Shown piece by piece: positions 21,715 to 29,900 of a DNA stretch of 47,007 nt (its first letter is position 1; each line of letters opens with the position of its first letter). A program made the translations under genes and the position numbers. Under the pieces are notes generated by a model. That model worked only from the letters and a program-made list of their open reading frames with translations, did not search any database and had not been told where the DNA came from. The stretch comes from Thiobacillus sp. 65-29 (GTDB lineage Bacteria > Pseudomonadota > Gammaproteobacteria > Burkholderiales > Thiobacillaceae), in assembly GCA_001899775.1 (NCBI GenBank), contig MKWN01000047.1:1-47007 (forward strand), read 5' to 3'.

Positions 21715-22899
21715 ATGCCCTCCGCCTCCCCCCGCCGCAATGTCACGATCCTCGCTCTGAGCCAGGCGCTGATGCTGTCCTCCATCGTGCTGGCGATGAC
21801 GCTCGCCGCAATTCTTGGCAGCATGCTCGCCGCCGACAAGGCACTGGCGACGCTGCCGGTCGCTGCGATGGTGATCGGTACCGCGCTGGCCTCGCTGCCG
21901 GCGGCGCGGATGATGCGCCGGCTGGGGCGCCGCCCCGGATTCCTGCTCGGCGCGCTCCTCGGTCTGGCCGGAAGCGCCGCGAGTGCGCTGGCGCTGCACC
22001 GCGCCGATTTCACGCTGTTCGTCATCGGCCATGTCCTGCTCGGCAGCTATCAGGGTTTCGCCAACTACTACCGCTTCGCCGCGGTGGAAGCCGCAGGACC
22101 GCAGCGTGCGAGCCAGGCGATCGCGCTGGTCGTCGCGGGGGGTGTGGTGGCGGCCTTCGCCGGGCCGCAGCTTGCGCTGTGGGGGCGCGACTGGATCGCG
22201 GGCGAGGCGTTCGTCGGTTCGTATCTCGCGCAAAGCGTGCTGAGTCTCGCGGCCCTGGCGCTGCTCGCCTTCCTGCGCCTGCCGCGACTCGATGTCGCGC
22301 ATGCCGGCCCCGCGCGGCGGCTGGCCGAACTCGTGCGCCAACCTGCCCTGCCCGTCGCGGTGCTCGGCGCTGCCGTCGGTTACGCGGTGATGATCATGGT
22401 GATGACGGCGACGCCGCTCGCCATCCTCGGTTGCGGCCTGCCCGGAGAAAGCGTCACGCCGGTGATCCAGTGGCACGTGGTCGGCATGTTCGCGCCGTCC
22501 TTCTTCACCGGCACCTTGATCCGGCGCCATGGCGCGCCACGCATCATGCAGGCCGGATTCGTCCTGTTGCTCGGCCATGTGCTCCTCGCGCTTTCCGGCG
22601 TCGAGTTCACGCATTTCCTGTCGGCGCTGGTCCTGCTCGGCGTCGGCTGGAATTTCGCGTTCATCGGCGGCACCACCCTGTTGACGCAGACCTATCGTCC
22701 CGCCGAGCAGGCGAAGGTACAGGCGGCCAACGAGTTCACGGTGTTCGGCCTGGTCGCCCTGGCTACGCTGTCAGCGGGCTGGCTCTACGACCGCTTCGGC
22801 TGGTTCGCACTGAATCTCGCGGTGGTGCCGCTGCTGGTGGCGGCGCTCCTCGCGGCGATCGCCATCGAGCGCCATCTGCGGCGCGCACCGGTTGCCTAG
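21715..22899 (+). CDS. Major facilitator superfamily transporter
   Basis: A 394-residue inner-membrane transporter with about 12 predicted TM segments, starting ATILALSQALMLSSIVLAMTL-like after a short basic N-terminus. The loop 2-3 signature is recognisable as RMMRRLGRRPGFLLGALLG. The second half begins near LPVAVLGAAVGYAVMIM. It lies 80 bp after the molybdopterin oxidoreductase on the same strand, suggesting one functional unit, though the gap allows its own promoter. Substrate unknown. Its stop abuts the stop of the convergent 82-residue gene with no base between. Confidence 0.87.
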   Translation: MPSASPRRNVTILALSQALMLSSIVLAMTLAAILGSMLAADKALATLPVAAMVIGTALASLPAARMMRRLGRRPGFLLGALLGLAGSAASALALHRADFTLFVIGHVLLGSYQGFANYYRFAAVEAAGPQRASQAIALVVAGGVVAAFAGPQLALWGRDWIAGEAFVGSYLAQSVLSLAALALLAFLRLPRLDVAHAGPARRLAELVRQPALPVAVLGAAVGYAVMIMVMTATPLAILGCGLPGESVTPVIQWHVVGMFAPSFFTGTLIRRHGAPRIMQAGFVLLLGHVLLALSGVEFTHFLSALVLLGVGWNFAFIGGTTLLTQTYRPAEQAKVQAANEFTVFGLVALATLSAGWLYDRFGWFALNLAVVPLLVAALLAAIAIERHLRRAPVA

Positions 22900-23148
22900 T
22901 CAGATCCGGGCCGTGTCGGGCAGGTCGCGGGTCAGCTGCGCGTTCAATTCCGACATGCGCGCGCGCCACTCGTTGAGGTCGTCGTCGTCGCTTTCCCGTT
23001 GCAGCGCGATGACTTCGAGCGGGCTCAGCCTTTCCTCGTCCAGTCGGCGCCGCAGTTTGCCGTGTAGCCTGGACAGCAGACGCTCGATCTCGTTGCCAGA
23101 CAGACGCCGGGCCCTTTCCAGATATTCATCCTTGGGGGTTCGTTTCAT
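22900..23148 (-). CDS. Small charged conserved hypothetical protein
   Basis: An 82-residue, strongly charged, probably all-helical protein: MKRTPKDEYLERARRLSG, then EIERLLSRLHGKLRRRLDEERLSPLEVIALQ. It has the look of a short cytoplasmic coiled-coil protein conserved in betaproteobacteria. GGAGC precedes the ATG. No membrane segment, Cys motif or known domain is visible. It is convergent with the MFS gene. Confidence 0.6.
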   Translation of the reverse strand: MKRTPKDEYLERARRLSGNEIERLLSRLHGKLRRRLDEERLSPLEVIALQRESDDDDLNEWRARMSELNAQLTRDLPDTARI

Positions 23149-23471
23149 CGCAATGTGCTCCAGACTTGTGAAATTCGGCTGCGGCCATGTCGCGGCAGGT
23201 GAAATAATACCTGCATATCCGCTTTGTGTGCCAGCTCGACCGGTGCGCTTCGGACTTGCGGAACCAATTGCCCTCTGCCATAACTAACCAGACAGCGTTA
23301 ACACACCTGAAACAATTCAGGCGACGCCAGCAGAGAAGCAACTCGAACACCACGCGGCAAGCCCCGCGGCTGAAACAAAAAATCACTCCGGTGTTCAAGC
23401 AGGCTTCACGTTCCGGGCGCAGGATTGCCGCCCCGGACGCGTATCCGGATGCAACGTCTATGGAGGTCACC
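23149..23471. other. Divergent intergenic region upstream of the PAS protein
   Basis: No gene is supported. Composition is noticeably lower in G+C than the genes. A weak plus-strand promoter is possible (TTGCGG 23256-23261, 17 bases, CATAAC 23279-23284), and there is a small inverted repeat CCTGAA/TTCAGG near 23308-23325. Open frames crossing it on both strands have no protein-like character. Confidence 0.45.
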
Positions 23472-23864
23472 ATGGCGATAGCCAGCAATACGCAGTTGAA
23501 GTATTCCCACGACACGAACGCCCCACGCTCCCCTGCCGCCGCCGATGACAATCTGGCAGTGATCGCACTCGACGATACGGGCGAAATCAGCGATTGCAGC
23601 CGCGGTTGCGAAGAGATTTTCGGCTACCACCCGGACGAACTGGCCGGCCGCCACGTTTCCACGCTGCTGCCGCAACTCGGCGGCACCGAACTGGTTCTCG
23701 ACGACCGCGTGCACCCTCGCCTCGCCTTCCTCTGCCACTGTGCCATGCCGTTCGAGGCACGCCATCGCAACGGCACGCGCTTCGACAGCGAGTTGTTCAT
23801 CAACCGCCTCGACCGTCACAAGGTCGTTGTGCTCGTCCGCAGTCTGGCGGCCGGCGCCGCATAA
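23472..23864 (+). CDS. Single PAS-domain protein
   Basis: A 130-residue cytoplasmic protein consisting of a PAS domain (about residues 28-125): LAVIALDDTGEISDCSRGCEEIFGY, then HPDELAGRHVSTLLPQL, with the later strand RHRNGTRFDSELFINRL. There is no output domain, so it would act as a stand-alone sensor, a binding partner or a remnant of a larger sensor. The ATG at 23472 has a perfect GGAGG six bases upstream; an ATG at 23460 overlaps that site and is less likely. A GC-rich hairpin follows the stop immediately. Confidence 0.78.
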   Translation: MAIASNTQLKYSHDTNAPRSPAAADDNLAVIALDDTGEISDCSRGCEEIFGYHPDELAGRHVSTLLPQLGGTELVLDDRVHPRLAFLCHCAMPFEARHRNGTRFDSELFINRLDRHKVVVLVRSLAAGAA

Positions 23865-23869
23865 CCCAG

Positions 23870-23888
23870 GCGGCAGCGCTGCTGCCGC
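23870..23888 (+). terminator. GC-rich hairpin after the PAS gene
   Basis: GCGGCAGC (23870-23877), a three-base loop, GCTGCCGC (23881-23888): a perfect 8-bp stem starting five bases after the stop codon. It has no U-tract; terminator by position. Confidence 0.5.
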
Positions 23889-24102
23889 GCACTTCGCCGG
23901 ACACGCCGGGTCCGTCACGGTCGCGACCCGGTGCGCGTCACCCAGCCGGTACGCAGCGATCTCACCCGGCAGATAAAGGTTGGCAAGGGCGCAAGAGCCA
24001 GTATTCATCCCGGATTGTCCATCAGGCGGCAGGATCCCCCTTGCACGCCGAATCCGGCTCGCGCGCGGTGCCAATGCCCATTTGCCCTGCAAGGGATGTG
24101 GT

Positions 24103-24182
24103 GTTGTAGCCCGATGCCGTGAAGGTTCCACCACCCGAAAATCGCGACGAGCACCCGGAGGGCATGAAGGCGCCGCTCCCAT
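24103..24182 (-). repeat. Solitary mosaic copy of the array repeat
   Basis: Read on the minus strand it starts TGGGAGCGGCGCC like an array unit, then carries an inserted ATGCCCTCCGGGTG arm (shared with 7408-7440). It continues with the unit spacer TGGAACCTTCACGGCATC, which is identical to the array, and ends in GGGCTACAAC, a shortened closing arm. This shows that the array unit also exists as a dispersed element about 17 kb away. Confidence 0.7.
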
Positions 24183-24353
24183 TCCTTTGGTTTCATCGTG
24201 CCTGTCTTTTCCATTCATCGTCCGTTGCGTCCAGTCTGGCACCGTTCGATGGCCAGTCACGCCATTCGGGCAAGGTCCGCATCGGCTGCTATAAAAAGGG
24301 TGTGGTTATCGGAAATCCGGCACCGTGGTGTGCCGATCCAGTGGGAGGTCTCC

Positions 24354-24854
24354 ATGACGAACAACCCCATCGATGTCGCCAGCCTGGTGAGCCCACGGCT
24401 CTCCGCGCTTCTTTTGAGCCGCATCAACGACCCGGAAACGGAGCAGCCGGTCAGCCTGGTGATGGTGCGGCGATTCCTCGCCGACCTCCTGCCGGAGGAT
24501 TTTCGCGAAGCCGAGCAGATGCACCACTTCGATGTCGATGCGTCGATGCTCGACGAACTGGATGCCCTGATCGAGGAATACGGCCCCGCGGCGCTCGCCA
24601 TCGACTTTGCGCAGGCCTCCGCCAGCGAGGCGTTGAGTTGCGTGATCGAGGCGCTGCTCGACGACGACAACCGAGAAAACCTGACCACGCTGGGTACCGT
24701 GCGCGAGGCGATCCTGAGCGGGCTGGCGGCGCGCCTGGTGGGCGATGGCGCGCTGGAAGACGATGAGGACGACACCCTGCTGGCCGAAGTGGATGCCCTG
24801 ATCGAGCAGTATGGGGTCGATGCGCCCGCCGAGACCTGCCTGTATCACGAATGA
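24354..24854 (+). CDS. Acidic hypothetical protein with internal duplication
   Basis: A 166-residue acidic cytoplasmic protein. The ATG at 24354 has GGGAGG six bases upstream; the frame is open further up but that stretch covers intergenic DNA. The phrase DELDALIEEYG (about 64-74) recurs as LAEVDALIEQYGVD (about 143-156), suggesting two repeated helical units. No known domain, signal peptide or TM segment. It leads a cluster of three small genes with spacings of 16 and 38 bp. Function unknown. Confidence 0.68.
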   Translation: MTNNPIDVASLVSPRLSALLLSRINDPETEQPVSLVMVRRFLADLLPEDFREAEQMHHFDVDASMLDELDALIEEYGPAALAIDFAQASASEALSCVIEALLDDDNRENLTTLGTVREAILSGLAARLVGDGALEDDEDDTLLAEVDALIEQYGVDAPAETCLYHE

Positions 24855-24870
24855 AAGGGGCGCACCGGAC

Positions 24871-25038
24871 ATGCTGAGATCTCGTACCGCACGACGCACC
24901 ACGTCTGGCGCATTCGTCGTTCTAGGCGGCGTACTGATTTTTCTTGCGCCGGAAATGTGGCTGGGCGTGGTGCTGCTCGCCGTCGGGGTTGCACTCGAAA
25001 TAGCCGGGATAGCCCTGGAACGCCGGCCTCCCGCGTAA
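24871..25038 (+). CDS. Small two-helix membrane protein
   Basis: A 55-residue protein: a basic N-terminus (MLRSRTARRTT) followed by two hydrophobic helices, AFVVLGGVLIFLAPEMWLG and VVLLAVGVALEIAGIAL, and a short basic tail. The topology suggests a cytoplasmic N- and C-terminus. AAAGGGG lies about 11 bases before the ATG. It sits 16 bp after the acidic protein and 38 bp before the BCAM0308-family gene. Function unknown. Confidence 0.6.
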   Translation: MLRSRTARRTTSGAFVVLGGVLIFLAPEMWLGVVLLAVGVALEIAGIALERRPPA

Positions 25039-25076
25039 ACATGACGTTTTTTGGTTCCCAACGACAAGGAGCATCC

Positions 25077-25571
25077 ATGAAAAACCGATTTGCCGGTTTC
25101 CAGCCCGTTCGGCGCGATCGCCTGCTGCAGGAGTCGCGTCACGATCCCTACCAGGCGAAGCGCAAACTACCCGAACCTACCGTATGCCCGGACTGTGGCG
25201 CAGTTTTTCATGGTGGGCGGTGGCAATGGCTCACCGCCTCCGCCGATGCGCACAAGGCGAGCTGCCCCGCCTGCCAGCGCCAGCGGGAAAGGATGCCAGC
25301 CGGATACGTCAGCATCTCGGGCGATTTTTTCAATGGCCATCGCGAGGAACTGCTGCAACTCATCCAGAATGAAGAGAAGCATGCGAAGACCGCAGGCCCG
25401 CTCAAGCGCATCCTCGGCATTACCGACGAGAACGGCGGCGTGCTCGTCACCACCACCGACATTCATCTTGCGCGTACCATCGGTGACGCGCTGCATCGCG
25501 CCTATCAGGGCGAACTGGAATATCACTACAACGAGCAGGAACATCTGCTGCGTGTCGCCTGGCAACGGTGA
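25077..25571 (+). CDS. BCAM0308-family protein with two Cys pairs
   Basis: A 164-residue cytoplasmic protein with a CPDCG motif (about residue 38) and SCPACQRQRE (about residue 64), probably one zinc-binding unit, followed by GYVSISGDFFNGHREELLQLIQNEE and PLKRILGITDENGG. This pattern is the conserved BCAM0308 family of proteobacteria, function unknown; it faintly recalls Nmd3-like zinc proteins. AAGGAG stands six bases before the ATG at 25077. Last gene of the small-gene cluster. Confidence 0.82.
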   Translation: MKNRFAGFQPVRRDRLLQESRHDPYQAKRKLPEPTVCPDCGAVFHGGRWQWLTASADAHKASCPACQRQRERMPAGYVSISGDFFNGHREELLQLIQNEEKHAKTAGPLKRILGITDENGGVLVTTTDIHLARTIGDALHRAYQGELEYHYNEQEHLLRVAWQR

Positions 25572-25635
25572 GGGGCCGGCGCCACGCGCGCTCCCCGTGT
25601 CACGCCGGATACAGTCGAGTTCAGGACCGCAATCG

Positions 25636-25669
25636 CCTGTACACGCGTCACACCTGTACAATCGTCACG
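25636..25669 (+). promoter_or_regulatory. Abutting 17-bp direct repeats upstream of the binding-protein/GGDEF operon
   Basis: GCCTGTACACGCGTCAC (25636-25652) is followed directly by ACCTGTACAATCGTCAC (25653-25669), 14 of 17 matching, each with a TGTACA palindrome. The pair ends 35 bases before the start codon of the binding-protein gene. A TAGAAT at 25693-25698 could be the -10, putting the repeats at typical activator positions. Confidence 0.5.
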
Positions 25670-25692
25670 GTGCGAAAGAACACGTCTGCGGC

Positions 25693-25698
25693 TAGAAT
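25693..25698 (+). promoter_or_regulatory. Candidate -10 box, possibly giving a leaderless mRNA
   Basis: TAGAAT ends seven bases before the ATG at 25705. There is no Shine-Dalgarno sequence before that ATG and no good -35 at the right spacing, so an activator-dependent promoter with a start at or near the A of the ATG is plausible. Weak evidence. Confidence 0.3.
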
Positions 25699-25704
25699 CG
25701 CCGC

Positions 25705-26928
25705 ATGAAATTCCGCCCGGGTCATCTGCTGGCGTCCTTCGCCCTGCTGCTCGTGATCGGGCTGTGGCTGCGGCATTCCAGCGCGCCACCATCGATCCGC
25801 ATCGGCGTGCTGCATTCGCTGAGCGGCACGATGGCCGCAAGCGAACGCCCGCTGGTGGATGCGGTGCGCCTGGCGGTCGAGGAAATCAATGCGGGCGGCG
25901 GCCTGCTCGGCCGTCCGGTCGAAATGGTAATCGCCGACGGCAAGTCGGACGCGCGCACCTTCGCCGCCGAAGCGGAACGGCTCATCGCCGCGGAGCACGT
26001 CAGCGCGTTGTTCGCCTGCTGGACCTCGGCCTGCCGCAAGGCGGTGAAGCCGGTGGTGGAGCGGCACCGCCACCTGTTCTTCTATCCGCTGCAATACGAA
26101 GGCCTGGAGCAGTCCCCATATATTTATTATATGGGCTCGGCACCCAACCAGCAGATCATCCCCGGCACCCGCTGGGCACTCGACACGCTGGGTAAACGCG
26201 TCTATCTGGTGGGTTCGGACTACGTGTTCCCGCGCACCGCCAACCTCATCGTCCGTGATCTCGTGCGAGCCAACCATGGCAACGTGCTCGCGGAACGCTA
26301 CCGTCCCCTGGGCGACGCCGATTTCAGCGGCATCGTCGCCGAACTACGCGCGCTGCGGCCGGACGTGGTGTTGAACACGATCAATGGCGACAGCAACGGT
26401 CATTTCTTCCGCGCGCTGCACGCCGCCGGACTCGGCGGCATCCCGGTGATGTCGTTCAGCCTTGCCGAGGATGGCCTCCGGACGATCGGCCCCGACGCCT
26501 TTCACGCCAACCATTATGCGGTGTGGAACTATTTCCAGAGCCTGCCGGGTGGAACCAACCAGCGTTTTGTCGAGGCCTTCCGAAAACGCTATGGCGCCGA
26601 CCGCGTGACCAGCGATCCCATCGAGGCCACGTATGTCAGTGTCCAGTTGTGGGCGCAGGCCGTGCGCGACGCCCGCACCGACGAGGCGGAAACGGTCAAC
26701 CTGGCCATGGCGGTGCAGAGCATGGCCGCGCCCTCGGGGATTGCCGCGGTTGACCGGCGCACGCGTCATCTGTGGAAGCATGTGCGCATCGGCAAGGCGC
26801 GTTCCGACTATCAGTTCGAGCAGGTGTGGGAAGCGGGCGACGCATTGCGCCCGGAACCTTTCCCGGACTACCGGTCGCGTGCCGAATGGCAAGACCTGGT
26901 CGCAGATCTGCCGGAGGCCGCTCCGTGA
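25705..26928 (+). CDS. Urea/amide-type periplasmic binding protein, sensor partner
   Basis: A 407-residue type I periplasmic binding protein of the UrtA/AmiC/FmdD group. Residues 1-22 form a signal/anchor segment (HLLASFALLLVIGLWL). Then IRIGVLHSLSGTMAASERPLV, AVEEINAGGGLLGR and FACWTSACRKAVKPV follow the UrtA pattern closely. QYEGLEQSPYIYYMGSAPNQQ and NHYAVWNYF are ligand-cleft segments typical of urea/short-amide binders. No permease or ATPase gene is nearby. The stop overlaps the GTG of the GGDEF-EAL receptor (GTGA), so the two are made together. I infer that it reports ligand to that receptor rather than feeding a transporter, as NspS does for MbaA in Vibrio cholerae. The ligand is not certain. 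Confidence 0.85.
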   Translation: MKFRPGHLLASFALLLVIGLWLRHSSAPPSIRIGVLHSLSGTMAASERPLVDAVRLAVEEINAGGGLLGRPVEMVIADGKSDARTFAAEAERLIAAEHVSALFACWTSACRKAVKPVVERHRHLFFYPLQYEGLEQSPYIYYMGSAPNQQIIPGTRWALDTLGKRVYLVGSDYVFPRTANLIVRDLVRANHGNVLAERYRPLGDADFSGIVAELRALRPDVVLNTINGDSNGHFFRALHAAGLGGIPVMSFSLAEDGLRTIGPDAFHANHYAVWNYFQSLPGGTNQRFVEAFRKRYGADRVTSDPIEATYVSVQLWAQAVRDARTDEAETVNLAMAVQSMAAPSGIAAVDRRTRHLWKHVRIGKARSDYQFEQVWEAGDALRPEPFPDYRSRAEWQDLVADLPEAAP

Positions 26929-29900
26929 ATACGCGCCGCATCGCCACGCGTCTCCTGCTGAGTTACCTGCTGGTGGCCGTGCTGCCGCTCGCCGGCCTCG
27001 CCGCGTTCTTTCTCGCTTCGTTCGAGACTTCGCTGCGCGATACCGTGCTGGCGAACATGGCAGCCATCGCCGACAAGAAGGCCGAGCAGATCGACACCTA
27101 CGTGGCCGGGCGGCTGAACGACGCCCGGCTGTTCAGCGAGCGCCCCAGCCTGCGCCAACACATGGCCGCGCTCACGCGGGCCTACCGCGCGGGCGGCATT
27201 CAAGGGGCGGCATACCGCGCCGCCGCCGCCGAGGCCCATGGCAACTTCCGTCGCACCTTCGAATCGGACAGCTTTCACGACCTGCTGCTGATCGATCCGG
27301 CCGGGAACGTCGTGTTTTCCATGGCGAAGGAGGCGGACCTGGGCGCCCATCTCAGGGATGGCGCTCACCGCGGCAGCGAACTCGCGCGCGGATTCGAACT
27401 GACCATACGCGCCCTGCAGACCCATGTCAGCCGATTTGCACCGTATGCCCCCTCGGGCAACCGGCCGGCCGCGTTCCTCCTGGCGCCGGTCATGGAAGAC
27501 GGACTGGCTATCGGCGTGCTGGCCCTGCAGCTGGACGTGAAGAAACTGGAGGCGGTGACGTCCGACCGCACCGGCCTGGGCCGCAGCGGCGAGACCCTGC
27601 TGGCGCAGGAGATCGACGGCGAAGCGCTCTTCATGGGGCCGCTCAGGCACGTTTCGCAGGCAGCGTTCCGCTACCGGGTTCCGCTGCGCTCGACGGCCTT
27701 GCCGATCCAGCAGGTGCTGCGGGGTGAACACGGCAGCGGTTTCGTGCGCGATTATGCCGATGTGGACGTGGTCGCCGCCTGGCGCTACCTGCCTGCGCTG
27801 GCCTGGGGCATGGTGGTGAAGATCGACGCCGACGAGGCTCTGGCGCCTGCGGTACGGCTGCGCCACATCACCTATTCGGCCGTGCTCACCTTCCTGGTGC
27901 TGTCCGCGCTCGCCGCGCTGTATCTCGGGCGGGGGTTGTCACGTCCCATCCAGGCGCTGACCGCGGTCGCCGACCGCATCTCGACGGGAGATCTCGGCCA
28001 GCGCGCCGAACTCGGCGACATCGAGGAATTGAACCGGCTCGCGTTGGCGTTCAATCACATGACGACGGCCCTGTCCGAGTCCCGCCAGAATCTTGAAGCC
28101 CGGGTCGAGGCGCGTTCGCAGGAATTGCGCGCGCTCACCACGCTGCAGAATGCGATTCTCGACAACGCCAGCGCTCTGGTGACGGTGCTCGACCGCGACG
28201 GCCGCATCTGCCGGTTCAACCGTGCATGCGAGACGCTGAGCCAGTATTCCTTCGCTGAGGTCGAAGGACGGTTCGTCTGGGATTTTCTGCTGCCGCCCGA
28301 GGAGTGCGACGACATGCGCGACAAGGCGTTCCGCGCGCTCGTAGAGCATCCGGAGCGGATGCGCGGGGTCCACACCAACCACTGGGTCGCGCGCGACGGC
28401 ACGCGGCGGCTGATCGAATGGTCGAACAGCCTGCTGCTCGACGAGCAGGGGCGGGTCCAGTTCCTGATCGGCATCGGCATCGACGTCACCGACAAGACGC
28501 TTGCCGCCGCAGCGCTCGCGGAAAGCGAAAAGAACCTGCATCATGCCCAGCGTATCGCCCAGGTCGGCAGCTGGGAGCTCGACCTTGTCAGTGGCAAGCT
28601 CGACTGGTCGGACGAAGTCTATCGCCTGTTCGAAATCGACAAGACGCGTTTTGGCGCCACTTACGACGCTTTTCTCTCAGGCATCCATCCGGACGACCGC
28701 GAGCGGGTGAACCGCGCCTATTCCGAATCGGTGGCCTCCCGCACCCCTTACGAGATCACCCACCGCCTGCGCATGGCGGATGGTCGTATCAAGTGGGTGA
28801 ACGAGCGCTGCGAGACACAGTACGACGAAACCGGCCGCGCGCTGCGTTCCAGCGGTACCATCCAGGACATTACCGCGCGCAAACTCGCCGACGAAACCCT
28901 GCGCCTCTACGCCAATGTTTTCGAGCACAGCGGCGAGGCCATCCTCATCACCGACAGCGCAGGCCGCATTCTGGCGGTGAATCCCGCCTTCACGCAGTTG
29001 ACCGGATACACGCTTGCGGACATCGCGGGCAAGAACCCCAAAATCCTGTCCTCCGGACAGACGTCCGCCGAGACCTACCGGTCCATGTGGATGTCTCTCG
29101 GCGAGACCGGCTACTGGCAGGGCGAGATCGTAGACCGTCGCAAGGATGGTACGCTGTACCCGAAATGGCTGACGATCTCCGCCGTACGCCAGCCGGATGG
29201 CGGTGTTACGCATTACGTCGGCAGCTTCACCGATATCTCCGAGCGCAAGAAGGCCGAGGCCCGAATCACCCAAATGGCCTATCACGACGGACTGACCGGC
29301 ATGCTCAACCGCATCGGGCTGCAAAGCCAGCTGGACCAGGCGCTCGCCATGGCCGGCCGGGAGCGGCGCGAATTGGCCGTGATTTTCCTTGACGTGGACC
29401 GTTTCAAGACCATCAACGACACCATGGGGCACGCGGTCGGCGACGAGCTGCTCGTCGAGGTGGCGTATCGCCTGCGCAACAGCCTGCGCGCCAGCGACAT
29501 CGTCGCGCGCTTCGGCGGCGACGAATTCGTGGCGGTGCTGACCGAGGTGGACGATGCCCCCGCGGCGGCTCGCGTGGCCGAGAAGATCCTGCACGCGCTG
29601 GGCGCACCCTACCTCATCGACGAACACGAACTGCATTCGAGCGCAAGCATCGGCATCGCCTTCTATCCGGGCGACGGCAATGACGCGGACACGCTGATGA
29701 AGAACGCCGACACCGCGATGTACCATGCCAAGGCGCAGGGGCGGAACAACCTGCAGTTCTTCACCGCGGAAATGAACCGGGCGGCAGTGAGACGTCTGAC
29801 GCTCGAGCAGGATCTGCGGGTTGCCATGGAAGCCCGCCAGTTCGTGCTGCATTACCAGCCGAAGCTCGATGGTGCCACCGGCCGCCCCGTCGCTGTCGAG

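Larger units (their letters stand above)
23865..24353. other. 489-bp intergenic region with a dispersed repeat copy
   Basis: No gene is supported here. It contains the terminator-like hairpin at 23870-23888 and a mosaic copy of the ~90-bp repeat at 24103-24182. Near the next gene, TATAAA (about 24290-24295) could serve as a -10 box, without a clear -35. Confidence 0.5.

Noticed and set aside
23126..23551. A minus-strand open frame of 141 codons before the PAS gene.
   Set aside because: It overlaps the start of the 82-residue gene and the PAS gene, is Cys/Trp-rich at random, and has no ribosome-binding site or known domain.
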